Origin: Georhizobium profundi
Lineage (GTDB): Bacteria > Pseudomonadota > Alphaproteobacteria > Rhizobiales > Rhizobiaceae
DNA: 64,000 bases
Reading direction: 5' to 3'
Assembly: GCF_003952725.1 (NCBI RefSeq)
Contig: NZ_CP032509.1
Span: 3,868,001-3,932,000, forward strand
The position numbers and the translations under genes were made by a program. Under the pieces are notes generated by a model that saw nothing but the letters and a program-made list of their open reading frames with translations, made no database searches and was not told the DNA's origin. Numbering within the stretch: the stretch's first letter is position 1; every line of letters starts with the position of its first letter. This document shows, piece after piece, positions 1 to 7,856 of the stretch.

Positions 1-707
1 CCGTGCGCGTAGGAAGGATGAGCGCCGCCCGGCACTTCGCAGATCGCGCTGACCGTCCATCGGGGCAGGATGCAGGCGTTCGGATGCACATCGTCGAAAT
101 CCTCGACGATTTCCTCGACCGTCACCACGGCACGCTTGGCGGCAAGCACCGCTTCCTTCTGGATTCCGATGATGCCTTCGACGAGAACGTTGCCCTTCCG
201 GTCCGCCTTCTGCGCGTGGATGAAGGTCACGTCCGGGCGCACCGACGGAACAGCCGCCAGCATTTCGCCGGTGAACGGGCATGCGACGCGCTTGATATTC
301 GGATTAACCTGCTCGAGCCCGGCGCCGAGGTATCCGCGGAAGATTGCGCATGGCAGGCCGCTTGCGCCCGCCTCATAGGCATTGGCCATCGCCGCATGGC
401 TGTGTTCTTCCACTTCCGGCCGGTTCGGCCAGCCGTTTTCAACCGCATCGCGCAGCCGGCGCAGAAGGCCAACGCCCGGGTTGCCGGCGTATGAGAAGAC
501 GAGCTTCTTCGCCATGCCCATGCCGATCATCTGGTCGTAGATGACATCCGGTGTCATGCGCACGAGCGTCAGGTCTTTCCGGCCCTGGCGGATCGCTTCG
601 TGGGCCGCCGCATGCGGTATCAGATGGGTGAAGCCCTCGAAGGCCACCACATCGCCGTCATGGAGATTTTCCGCGACGGCGGTCTTCAAATCCTGGAACG
701 TCGCCAT
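1..707 (-). CDS. pcaI: 3-oxoadipate CoA-transferase subunit A (CatI/glutaconate CoA-transferase type), C-terminus outside window
   Basis: This is the N-terminal 235 codons of a CoA-transferase alpha subunit; the reading frame stays open to the window edge, so the 3' end is missing. It starts MATFQDLKTAVAENL at an ATG (705-707), 24 bp after the pcaG stop, and contains a glycine-rich nucleotide-contact segment (SYAGNPGVGL). The family moves CoA from succinyl-CoA to 3-oxoadipate, the step after PcaD. The open frame already exceeds the roughly 228 residues of the PcaI/SCOT-type subunit. That fits the longer CatI/glutaconate-transferase type of about 280 residues. The substrate is inferred from its place in the pca operon. 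A glutaconate or other acyl transferase is possible if the context misleads. Confidence 0.75.
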   Translation of the reverse strand, partial: MATFQDLKTAVAENLHDGDVVAFEGFTHLIPHAAAHEAIRQGRKDLTLVRMTPDVIYDQMIGMGMAKKLVFSYAGNPGVGLLRRLRDAVENGWPNRPEVEEHSHAAMANAYEAGASGLPCAIFRGYLGAGLEQVNPNIKRVACPFTGEMLAAVPSVRPDVTFIHAQKADRKGNVLVEGIIGIQKEAVLAAKRAVVTVEEIVEDFDDVHPNACILPRWTVSAICEVPGGAHPSYAH

Positions 708-731
708 GGATTTCCTGCCTGTTGGTTGTCG

Positions 732-1346
732 TCAGATATCGAGGAAGACGGTTTCGTCGTCGCCCTGCAGGTGAATGTCGAAGGTCACGACATCGCCGTC
801 GCGCTGGCCGATGAGCGTTGCGACGCGGTGGCGGTGCTCGATCCGGTTGAGCAACGGATCGTCCGCATTGGCCTTCTCCTCGTCGGAAAAATACATGCGG
901 GTGTGAAGGCCGATATTGATGCCGCGTGCGACAATCCAGAGCGTGACATGCGGTGCCTGCATCCGGCCATCAGGATAGGGAACCGGACCCGGCTTGATCG
1001 TCTCGAAGACAAACTCGCCGTTTGCCATATCGGTCGCGCAACGCCCGAAGCCGGTGAAATACGGATCGGCCGAACCGCGCATTTCGGAGGGCGAATTGAA
1101 AAGCCCTGCCGCATCCGGCTGCCAGATTTCGACCAGTGCATCCTTCAGCGGCGCGCCTGTTCCGTCAAAGATGTGTCCCTTGATGGTGATGCGTTCGCCA
1201 CTGGCATCGTCAGTCAGCATGCGACTGCCAAGATCATCGGCATAGACTCCACCAATCTCCGCGAAATTCGGCGTCAGCCCAATATGCACATAAGGACCAG
1301 CCGTCTGTGACGCGGACTCCTTCAGGTGGTTCAGCGATTGCGGCAT
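732..1346 (-). CDS. pcaG: Protocatechuate 3,4-dioxygenase alpha subunit
   Basis: 204 residues, normal for PcaG. It is the non-iron-binding alpha chain of the intradiol dioxygenase that cleaves protocatechuate to 3-carboxy-cis,cis-muconate. Typical segments are QTAGPYVHIGL near the N-terminus, the intradiol core around DALVEIWQPDA, and FVFETIKPGPVPYPDG followed by APHVTLWIVARGIN. The Tyr/His ligands of the beta chain are absent, as expected. The start codon shares one base with the pcaH stop (TGATG), so the two subunits are probably translationally coupled. The CoA-transferase follows 24 bp downstream in the same direction. Confidence 0.95.
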   Translation of the reverse strand: MPQSLNHLKESASQTAGPYVHIGLTPNFAEIGGVYADDLGSRMLTDDASGERITIKGHIFDGTGAPLKDALVEIWQPDAAGLFNSPSEMRGSADPYFTGFGRCATDMANGEFVFETIKPGPVPYPDGRMQAPHVTLWIVARGINIGLHTRMYFSDEEKANADDPLLNRIEHRHRVATLIGQRDGDVVTFDIHLQGDDETVFLDI

Positions 1347-2086
1347 CAGTTCCCCTCCATCCGGTTCTCGAACATGGTCGAGCGGCGGCCGCGCAGGACG
1401 ATGTCGAACTTGTAGGCGCTGGCGTCCATCGGGATCGTGTTCGCCATGTCGAGTGGCGCGATCAGGTCCTCGATCGCCTTTGGGTCGGCGATGGTCTTCA
1501 CGATTGGGCAGAGCGGGATCAGCGGGTCGCCTTCGAAATACATCTGGGTGATCAGCCGCTGGGCGAATCCGTGGCCGAAGACGGAGAAATGGATGTGGGC
1601 CGGGCGCCAGTCATTCACCCCGTTCGGCCAGGGATACGGCCCCGGCTTGATGGTGCGGAACGAGTAATGGCCGTCCTCATCGGTGATGGTGCGCCCGCAG
1701 CCGCCGAAATTCGGATCGAGTGCGGCGACGTAGCCCTCCTTCTTGTGGCGGTAGCGGCCACCGGCATTCGCCTGCCAGAATTCGAGCAGCGCGCCGCCGA
1801 CGCCCCTGCCCCGCTCGTCCATGACGCGGCCATGGACGATGATGCGCGGACCGATCGCGCTTTCACCGGGCTTGGCGAAATTGTGGATGAGGTCGTCATC
1901 GAGTTCGCCGAGGATGTCGTGGCCGAAGACCGGGCCGGTCATCTCCGACAGGGTGTTGTTGATGGACAGAAGCGCCTTTTGCGGCGAGCGGAGCACGCTC
2001 GTCTTGTACCACGGCGTATAAGCGTCCGGTTGCCAGGCGCGATCGCGCGGAAAGAAGGCACCGGTTTCGGGTTTCCTGTTCGACAT
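1346..2086 (-). CDS. pcaH: Protocatechuate 3,4-dioxygenase beta subunit
   Basis: 246 residues, the catalytic iron(III) subunit paired with PcaG. The expected ligands are visible: Tyr112 (GGRYRHK), Tyr151 (PGPYPWP), His164 and His166 (RPAHIHFSV), with the conserved Arg161 just before them. The N-terminal extension carrying the Trp/Tyr-rich stretch ([13 protein letters not shown]) is typical of beta chains. It lies 9 bp after pcaC and overlaps pcaG by one base. Ring cleavage of protocatechuate is cytoplasmic and feeds PcaC/PcaD through a PcaB lactonising step; no pcaB is visible in this window. Confidence 0.96.
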   Translation of the reverse strand: MSNRKPETGAFFPRDRAWQPDAYTPWYKTSVLRSPQKALLSINNTLSEMTGPVFGHDILGELDDDLIHNFAKPGESAIGPRIIVHGRVMDERGRGVGGALLEFWQANAGGRYRHKKEGYVAALDPNFGGCGRTITDEDGHYSFRTIKPGPYPWPNGVNDWRPAHIHFSVFGHGFAQRLITQMYFEGDPLIPLCPIVKTIADPKAIEDLIAPLDMANTIPMDASAYKFDIVLRGRRSTMFENRMEGN

Positions 2087-2095
2087 CGTCGCTCC

Positions 2096-2497
2096 TCAGG
2101 CCGCCTCTTCGGCAGCCATCTCCTTCAACGTCTGCTTGGCGATCTTGAAGGCGTGATTGGCGGCCGGAACGCCGGCATAGATCGCCACATGCATCAGCGC
2201 CTCGCGGATATCGTCTTCGCTCGCGCCGGTATTGGCGGTGGCGCGCACATGCATCGCGACCTCGTCGTCATGGCCGAGTGCTGCAAGCAGCGCGATCGTG
2301 ACAATAGAGCGCTCGCGCTTCGTCCAGTTCGGCCGCGACCAGACGGTCCCCCAGGCGCCCTCGGTGATCATCTCCTGAAAAGGCGCATCGAATTCCGACT
2401 TCGCCGCCTCTGCCCTGTCGACATGTGCATCGCCGAGCACCGAGCGGCGCGTCGCCATGCCTTCGATGTGGCGGGGAGATTTCGTCGTGGCGCTCAT
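2096..2497 (-). CDS. pcaC: 4-carboxymuconolactone decarboxylase
   Basis: 133 residues, the usual size of a stand-alone PcaC. It decarboxylates 4-carboxymuconolactone to 3-oxoadipate enol-lactone. The carboxymuconolactone decarboxylase signature is clear: NWTKRERSIVTIALLAALG, then the catalytic-region EVAMHVRA and DIREALMHVAIYAGVPAANHAF. The ATG at 2495-2497 is chosen because it overlaps the pcaD stop as ATGA. An upstream extension of the frame to 2944 only runs antisense-like through pcaD and has no family similarity. Confidence 0.95.
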   Translation of the reverse strand: MSATTKSPRHIEGMATRRSVLGDAHVDRAEAAKSEFDAPFQEMITEGAWGTVWSRPNWTKRERSIVTIALLAALGHDDEVAMHVRATANTGASEDDIREALMHVAIYAGVPAANHAFKIAKQTLKEMAAEEAA

Positions 2498-3297
2498 TTG
2501 CCTTCCTTCGTGATCTTTTCGACGAACAGCTTGATGGCGTCCGTCAGAACCACCGGCTGCTCGATGCAGGGCAGATGGCCAGCCTGCGGGATTTCTTGGT
2601 AAAGCGCACCGGGGATCAGCCGGGACAGCTCGCCTACGAGTTCTGGCGGTGTCGAGCCGTCTTCGGTGCCGACAACGCACATGGTCGGCACGTCGATCAG
2701 CTTCGCAGCTTCGGTGAAATCGGCGTCCCGGATCGCGGCGCAGGTGGCGGTGTAGCCATCGCGCGGCGTGCGGATCAGCATATTGCGGTAACCGGTGAAC
2801 TCGGCGTTGTCGGGCTTGCGGTAATCGACGGTGAACCAGCGCTCGAGGATCAGGTCGGCGATCGCCTCGATGCCTTCTTCGTAGATCGCGCGGATGCGGG
2901 CATCCCACATTTCCGCCGTTCCGATCTTGTGGGCGGTGTCGCAAAGAACGAGGGCGCTTACCAGATCCGGGCGCTTGTGGACGAGGCCCTGCGCGATCAG
3001 CCCGCCGACCGAAAGCCCGCAGATGACAGCCTTGCGCACGCGCAGATGGTCGAGCAGGCCGGACAAGTCGTCGACGTGATCGTCGATTGTGTAAGGCGTC
3101 TCGCCGACATCGGACAGTCCGTGGCCGCGCTTGTCGTAGAGCACGATCGCGAACTCGCCGACGAGCCGGACGATGACATCACGCCAGATGCGGAAATCGG
3201 TGCCGAGGGAATTCGCGAAGACCAGCACAGGGCGCCCTTCGGGCGCGCCGATCAACTGATAATGCAGTGTGACGCCGTTGACCTTGTGAAACTGCAT
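2494..3297 (-). CDS. pcaD: 3-oxoadipate enol-lactonase
   Basis: 267-residue alpha/beta hydrolase that opens 3-oxoadipate enol-lactone to 3-oxoadipate. The catalytic triad can be placed: Ser96 in GLSVGG, Asp213 in GTEDGSTP and His241 in QAGHLPC. The oxyanion-loop region FANSLGTDFRIWRD is characteristic of PcaD. The start at 3295-3297 has a GGGAG ribosome-binding sequence just upstream (3302-3312 region). Longer versions of the frame overlap pcaQ on the other strand and are rejected. It is the first gene of the pcaDCHG operon and is divergent from pcaQ, its expected activator. Confidence 0.95.
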   Translation of the reverse strand: MQFHKVNGVTLHYQLIGAPEGRPVLVFANSLGTDFRIWRDVIVRLVGEFAIVLYDKRGHGLSDVGETPYTIDDHVDDLSGLLDHLRVRKAVICGLSVGGLIAQGLVHKRPDLVSALVLCDTAHKIGTAEMWDARIRAIYEEGIEAIADLILERWFTVDYRKPDNAEFTGYRNMLIRTPRDGYTATCAAIRDADFTEAAKLIDVPTMCVVGTEDGSTPPELVGELSRLIPGALYQEIPQAGHLPCIEQPVVLTDAIKLFVEKITKEGK

Positions 3298-3384
3298 CGA
3301 ATTCTCCCTCAGGCTTTCAAAGCAAATTGTATCGGTATGGTAAAATGATATTCTCGGCTTGATCCATAATCTTTTCGGTATGCG
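3298..3384. promoter_or_regulatory. pcaD-pcaQ divergent control region
   Basis: This 87-bp gap must hold the pcaDCHG promoter and the pcaQ promoter. In related bacteria PcaQ, a LysR activator responding to carboxymuconolactone, binds the pcaD promoter. The exact published box is not evident to me. What is visible is a direct repeat TCGGTATG at 3332-3339 and 3375-3382, spaced 43 bp start to start (about four helical turns), with the second copy abutting the pcaQ start. Assigning it to PcaQ is inference. Confidence 0.5.
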
Positions 3385-4305
3385 ATGGACCAGCAGATCA
3401 AGTTTCGGCATCTCCAGACCTTCATGGAGGTAGCCCGCCAGAAGAGCGTGAGCAAGGCAGCGGACGTGCTGGCGCTGACACAGCCGGCGGTCACGCGCAC
3501 GATCCGCGAGCTCGAAGACGCGCTCGGCGTGCGACTGTTCGAGAAAGATGGCCGCGGCATTCGCATCTCGCGCTTCGGCGAGGTGTTCCTGCGTCATGCG
3601 GGCTCGAGCGTTGCTGCGCTCAGGCAGGGCGTCGATTCCATCCAGCAGGCTTTACGCTCGGAAGGGCCGCCGGTCCGCATCGGTGCCCTGCCCACTGTTT
3701 CTGCACGGATCATGCCCGATGCGGTGGCGCAGTTCCTGAAGGAGAACACGGGAAGTCCAATCACGGTGGTGACAGGCGACAATTCCGTGCTTTTGGAACA
3801 GCTGCGCACCGGCGCGCTCGATCTCGTCGTCGGGCGCCTTGCGCCGCCGGAGATGATGATCGGCCTCTCCTTCGAGCCGCTCTACTCAGAGCACGTCATT
3901 TTTGCCGTTCGAACGGGCCACCCGCTGATGAGCAAGCCCAATTTTTCGCTCGGCGAATTGCGCGACTATACGATCCTGATGCCGACGCCGAACGCCGTCA
4001 TCCGCCCCTTCGTCGATCGCTTCCTCGTCACCAACGGGATCGCCGAGCTGCCGGTGCGCATCGAGACCGTGTCAGACGCATTCGGGCGCGCTTACATCCG
4101 GGCACATGATGCGATCTGGATCATATCGGAGGGTGCTGTCGCCAACGACATTCGCGACGGGCGCGTCGCTCGCCTGCCGATCGATACGAGCGAGACCGTC
4201 GGCTCGGTCGGCCTGACGACGCGGGGGACCGGAGACCAGTCGCTGGCGCTCTCCATCTTCATGCAATCTGTCCGCGCCGTTGCACGGCAGACGGCGGACG
4301 GCTAG
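3385..4305 (+). CDS. pcaQ: LysR-family regulator of the protocatechuate pathway
   Basis: 306 residues with an N-terminal LysR winged helix (residues about 5-65: FRHLQTFMEVARQKSVSKAAD and LTQPAVTRTIRELE) followed by a periplasmic-binding-protein-like effector domain. PcaQ proteins activate pcaDCHG(B) in response to pathway intermediates. It is divergent from pcaD with only 87 bp between, the standard arrangement in rhizobia. The stop codon overlaps the stop of the convergent luxR-type gene by three bases (CTAG). The name rests on family plus context. Confidence 0.93.
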   Translation: MDQQIKFRHLQTFMEVARQKSVSKAADVLALTQPAVTRTIRELEDALGVRLFEKDGRGIRISRFGEVFLRHAGSSVAALRQGVDSIQQALRSEGPPVRIGALPTVSARIMPDAVAQFLKENTGSPITVVTGDNSVLLEQLRTGALDLVVGRLAPPEMMIGLSFEPLYSEHVIFAVRTGHPLMSKPNFSLGELRDYTILMPTPNAVIRPFVDRFLVTNGIAELPVRIETVSDAFGRAYIRAHDAIWIISEGAVANDIRDGRVARLPIDTSETVGSVGLTTRGTGDQSLALSIFMQSVRAVARQTADG

Positions 4306-5033
4306 CGAATAAGGCTGCGGCGGAGCGCCTTTGCCACCGCCTGGGTGCGGTTGACCGTATCGAGCTTCTTGGTTGCGCGGTTCAGGTAGTGATTGACCGT
4401 GTGTTCGGAGAGTTCGAGGATCTGCGCGATGTCCGCGCTCGTCTTGCCCGCCGCCGTCCATGTCAGGCATTCGAGTTCGCGTTCGGTCAGCGGCTGCTCG
4501 AGTTTCGCCGAGCGCTGAGAGACTTCGCCCAAGCGCTGGAAGAGGTGAAGCGTCAGCAGCATCAATTGCGCGATCGCGTCGTTGTCGAGCGGCTCCCGTT
4601 CGCCGGCGAAGACGACGGCACAGCGGTCGCCTTCCACACTCTGGACCGGCAGGCAGATGCCATCGACCAGGCCGAACTCTTCATAGAGCTTGGCAGCCAG
4701 CAGCGCATCCTTTGCGCTTCTGCCGGCGACGAAGTCGGCATAGCGAAAGGAGAACGGCACGATGGACGTCCGCAAACGGGCGAACAAAGGGCTGCTGCGC
4801 ATCAGCTTCTGGCGATCGAACGCGCCCAGAAATTCAGCCGGGAAATTGGTGATGATGGAGTTTTCGGCAAGGTCCAGTGAAGTGGGTGGCGGAAGGCGCA
4901 GCACCAGGAAGCACCGGTAGCCATACAGTTCCACAGTCTTCTTGAACTGGCGAAAGACCTCGAACTGAGTTTGAAGAGTCGTGATTTCCTTCAACTGGTC
5001 GAGAGGCGCGTCGCCGGATAGGCCTGACTTCAT
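4302..5033 (-). CDS. LuxR-family solo regulator with autoinducer-binding-like domain
   Basis: 243 residues from the ATG at 5031-5033; a TTG at 5094-5096 would add 21 residues and is an alternative. The N-terminal half resembles the AHL-binding domain (NFPAEFLGAFDRQ, GLVDGICLPV), and the C-terminal 60 residues are a LuxR/GerE helix-turn-helix (LTERELECLTWTAAGKTSADIA, SEHTVNHYLNRATKKL). By eye-alignment several acyl-homoserine-lactone pocket residues are replaced: Trp to Phe and Tyr to Phe in the FPAEFLGAF segment, Asp to Ser in SSP, Trp to Phe in PFSF. No luxI lies nearby. This suggests a solo LuxR with an altered or absent AHL ligand. It is convergent with pcaQ and divergent from an acyl-CoA ligase. 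Confidence 0.8.
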   Translation of the reverse strand: MKSGLSGDAPLDQLKEITTLQTQFEVFRQFKKTVELYGYRCFLVLRLPPPTSLDLAENSIITNFPAEFLGAFDRQKLMRSSPLFARLRTSIVPFSFRYADFVAGRSAKDALLAAKLYEEFGLVDGICLPVQSVEGDRCAVVFAGEREPLDNDAIAQLMLLTLHLFQRLGEVSQRSAKLEQPLTERELECLTWTAAGKTSADIAQILELSEHTVNHYLNRATKKLDTVNRTQAVAKALRRSLIR

Positions 5034-5259
5034 GATGGAGGCGCCCGGGTGGCTGAAGTGAGTCGATTCTTGGGTCTCGTTCGTGCCGTGAATCAATCCT
5101 TATAGGAGCCACTATCAGCAAACAAGAAACTTCCCTTGATGCGGATCAATGCTTGCCATCCACACCCTCGACGAAAGGCCCATCTTTCATAATGCGCCCC
5201 ACCGCTCCATAGTCCGCCAAGAACACAGCGAGGAGGCTGTGGGGAACGGAGGAACGTGC

Positions 5260-6888
5260 ATGCTGGGACTGATGCAGGAATGGCCGCTTCTCTGTCACAA
5301 GGTCATCGATCATGCGGCACACTATCACGGTGGCCGGCCTGTCATTTCCCGATCGGTGGAAGGCCCGATCCATCGCACGGACTACCTCACCGTTCGTAAC
5401 CGCGCACTTAAATTAGCCAAGCGGTTGGACATGGAAGGCATCGCGCTCGGCGACCGGGTGGCGACGCTTGCCTGGAACACGTGGCGACACCTGGAGGTCT
5501 GGTACGGCACGCTCGGCATCGGCGCCATCTACCACACGCTCAATCCCCGGCTCTTTCCCGACCAGATCGCCTGGATCATGAACGATGCGGAGGACCGACT
5601 TCTCTTTGTCGACTTGACCTTCCTGCCCATCGTCAAGGCCATCGCACCCCAGGTGCCGAGCCTGAAGCGGATCGTCATTCTGACCGACGCAGCGCATATG
5701 CCCACTGATCTTCCCTTCCCTGCCGTCGCCTATGAAGACTGGCTTGCCGAAGCGGATGACGACTTCCGATGGAAGGACTTCGATGAGCGCACGGCCGCAG
5801 GCATGTGCTACACGTCGGGCACGACCGGCGACCCGAAAGGCGTCGTCTATTCGCACCGCTCGAACGTGCTGCATGCCATGACGGCGCTCCAGGCGGACAT
5901 GCTGGGCATCGCCTCGCGCGACGTGATGATGCCGGTTGTTCCGATGTTCCACGCCAATGCGTGGTCGACAGCGTTCTCGACACCGATGGCCGGCGCGACG
6001 CTGGTCTTTCCGGGACCGGGCATGGACGGCAAGTCAATCTACGAGATGCTCACGAACGAGAAGGTGACGATCACGGCCGCGGTCCCGACGGTCTGGCTGA
6101 TGCTGCTGCAGCATCTGGAAAAGGAACACGGACAGTTGCCCGATCTCGAACGCGTCGTCATCGGCGGCTCGGCCTGCCCGCGCGCGATCACTCAGGCCTT
6201 CCAGGACCGCTACGGCGTTCACGTGATGCACGCCTGGGGCATGACCGAGATGAGCCCGCTCGGGACGGTCTGCTCGATCAAGCCGGACTACGCGCATCTC
6301 ACCGGGGAGGCCAAGCTCGACCTGCAGGTGAAGCAGGGCCATCCGCCCTTCGGCGTCGAAATGAAGATCGTCGACGACGAGGAACGCATCCTGCCCTGGG
6401 ACGGCAAGACCTTCGGGCGCCTGAAGGTGCGTGGTCCCGCGGTGTCGTCCAGCTACTACAAGGGCCGCGGCGCCGAGCAGTTCGATGAAGACCTCTGGTT
6501 CGACACGGGCGATGTCGGCCATATGGACGCACACGGCTATCTGCAGATCACCGATCGGGCCAAGGACGTCATCAAATCGGGCGGCGAATGGATTTCGACC
6601 ATCGATCTCGAAAACCTGGCCGTGGGTCATCCAGATGTTGCCGAAGCCGCCGTCATCGGCGTCGCTCATCCGAAATGGGACGAGCGGCCTCTGCTCGTCG
6701 TCGTGCTCAAGGAAGGCCGTCAGCCAGACAAACAGTCAATCCTCGATTTCATGTCGGGCAAGATCGCCAAGTGGTGGATGCCGGACGAGGTCGTCTTCAC
6801 CGATGAAATTCCCCACACCGCAACGGGCAAGATCAAGAAGACCACGCTGCGCGAGCAGATGAAGGACTTCCGGTTCACAGACGGCTGA
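5260..6888 (+). CDS. Fatty-acyl-CoA ligase (AMP-dependent synthetase family)
   Basis: 542 residues, an ANL-superfamily adenylating enzyme. Motifs seen in order: the P-loop [11 protein letters not shown] (residues 184-194), the substrate/AMP motif WGMTEMSP, the hinge region [17 protein letters not shown], and the C-terminal catalytic lysine segment TATGKIKK. It should activate a carboxylic acid to acyl-AMP and then acyl-CoA. The subgroup looks like medium/long-chain fatty-acyl or methylmercaptopropionyl-CoA ligases; the substrate cannot be read from sequence. The start at 5260 has GGAGGA about six bases upstream; an earlier ATG at 5149 lacks such a site. It is divergent from the LuxR gene, so a regulatory link is plausible but unproven. 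Confidence 0.88.
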   Translation: MLGLMQEWPLLCHKVIDHAAHYHGGRPVISRSVEGPIHRTDYLTVRNRALKLAKRLDMEGIALGDRVATLAWNTWRHLEVWYGTLGIGAIYHTLNPRLFPDQIAWIMNDAEDRLLFVDLTFLPIVKAIAPQVPSLKRIVILTDAAHMPTDLPFPAVAYEDWLAEADDDFRWKDFDERTAAGMCYTSGTTGDPKGVVYSHRSNVLHAMTALQADMLGIASRDVMMPVVPMFHANAWSTAFSTPMAGATLVFPGPGMDGKSIYEMLTNEKVTITAAVPTVWLMLLQHLEKEHGQLPDLERVVIGGSACPRAITQAFQDRYGVHVMHAWGMTEMSPLGTVCSIKPDYAHLTGEAKLDLQVKQGHPPFGVEMKIVDDEERILPWDGKTFGRLKVRGPAVSSSYYKGRGAEQFDEDLWFDTGDVGHMDAHGYLQITDRAKDVIKSGGEWISTIDLENLAVGHPDVAEAAVIGVAHPKWDERPLLVVVLKEGRQPDKQSILDFMSGKIAKWWMPDEVVFTDEIPHTATGKIKKTTLREQMKDFRFTDG

Positions 6889-6897
6889 CAGGGCAGC

Positions 6898-7755
6898 TCA
6901 GGCTTTTTGGCGGGCAGCGATCGCAAGGGCGAGGCCCGAGAGGATGAGCATGCCGGCGAAAACCAGTTCAATGGTTAGTGGCTCGGCCAGCAACAGCACG
7001 CCGGCGGCAGCAGTAATGACCGGCACGGACAGCTGAACGATCGCTGCGGCTATAGCCGCCAGATGCGGCAGAACGCGGTACCAGACCACGTAGCCGGCGG
7101 CGGATGCGAGAACGCCCGAGGCGACGGCCAGCCCTATGCCCCTGCCCGACAGTGTGCCCGCGGGATTGTCCTGGACCAAAATGGCGAAAGCCAGCAGAGC
7201 CAGGGCGAGTGGCATGGTGCGGATGAAGTTTCCTGCCGTATCGTCAATCGGATCGCGGCTGCCGCGACCTCGCAACGAATAGACGCCCCAAGCGCTGCCG
7301 GCCGTGATCATAAGCGTCGTCGCAACCGGATCCGGCCGCGTCAGGGCCGGCGAGACGAGATAGACGAAGCCTGCAAGCGCCATGACGATACCCGCCCACT
7401 GCATGACACGTGGTCGTTCGCCACGCACGATGCCCCAGCCGATCATCGTCAACTGCACCGAGACAAACAGGACGAGCGCGCCGGTCGCAGCGCCGAGCTG
7501 CACATAAGCAAAAGAGAAAGCGATCGCGTAGACAAAAAGTGCCAGCGCGGACAGCCAACTCCCTGGCACGACTTTTCCTTTGGCCGTCCGCCGCAGGGCA
7601 AGAACGAGCGCAAGCGCTACGGCGCCCGATGCGAGACGCAATCCGGTGAAAGCAGCAGCATCCATGGCGCCGTCTGCCAAAGCTTCACGCGCAAGGATCG
7701 AGTTCGCCGCGAAGGCAATCATGGCGATGGCGGTGAGAAACGCTGTCATTGGCAT
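6898..7755 (-). CDS. EamA/DMT-family membrane transporter
   Basis: 285 residues, about ten hydrophobic segments arranged as two repeats, typical of drug/metabolite exporters of the EamA family (Pfam name). The first segment is [21 protein letters not shown], with the family's N-terminal NSILAREAL pattern. The second half carries [13 protein letters not shown] and ends [10 protein letters not shown]. The substrate is unknown. The start is either 7755 (chosen) or the ATG two codons later; both have weak ribosome-binding sequences. It is convergent with the acyl-CoA ligase, only 9 bp apart, with no terminator visible. Confidence 0.85.
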   Translation of the reverse strand: MPMTAFLTAIAMIAFAANSILAREALADGAMDAAAFTGLRLASGAVALALVLALRRTAKGKVVPGSWLSALALFVYAIAFSFAYVQLGAATGALVLFVSVQLTMIGWGIVRGERPRVMQWAGIVMALAGFVYLVSPALTRPDPVATTLMITAGSAWGVYSLRGRGSRDPIDDTAGNFIRTMPLALALLAFAILVQDNPAGTLSGRGIGLAVASGVLASAAGYVVWYRVLPHLAAIAAAIVQLSVPVITAAAGVLLLAEPLTIELVFAGMLILSGLALAIAARQKA

Positions 7756-7856
7756 GAAGTCTGATCCAGCAACCGAATTTGGCCGACGGCGCAAGACTAG
7801 CCTCCGGGTGAGGCACTGCAACCACCCGGAAACCCGACAATGGTCTTGATTCTGGA

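Noticed and set aside
2498..2944. N-terminal extension of pcaC to 282 residues
   Set aside because: The extra part is in a different frame across pcaD and is Arg/His-rich nonsense; PcaC is complete from 2497.
4302..6888. Complete LuxI/LuxR quorum-sensing locus
   Set aside because: No acyl-homoserine-lactone synthase gene is adjacent or anywhere in the window; the neighbour is an ANL-type acyl-CoA ligase.
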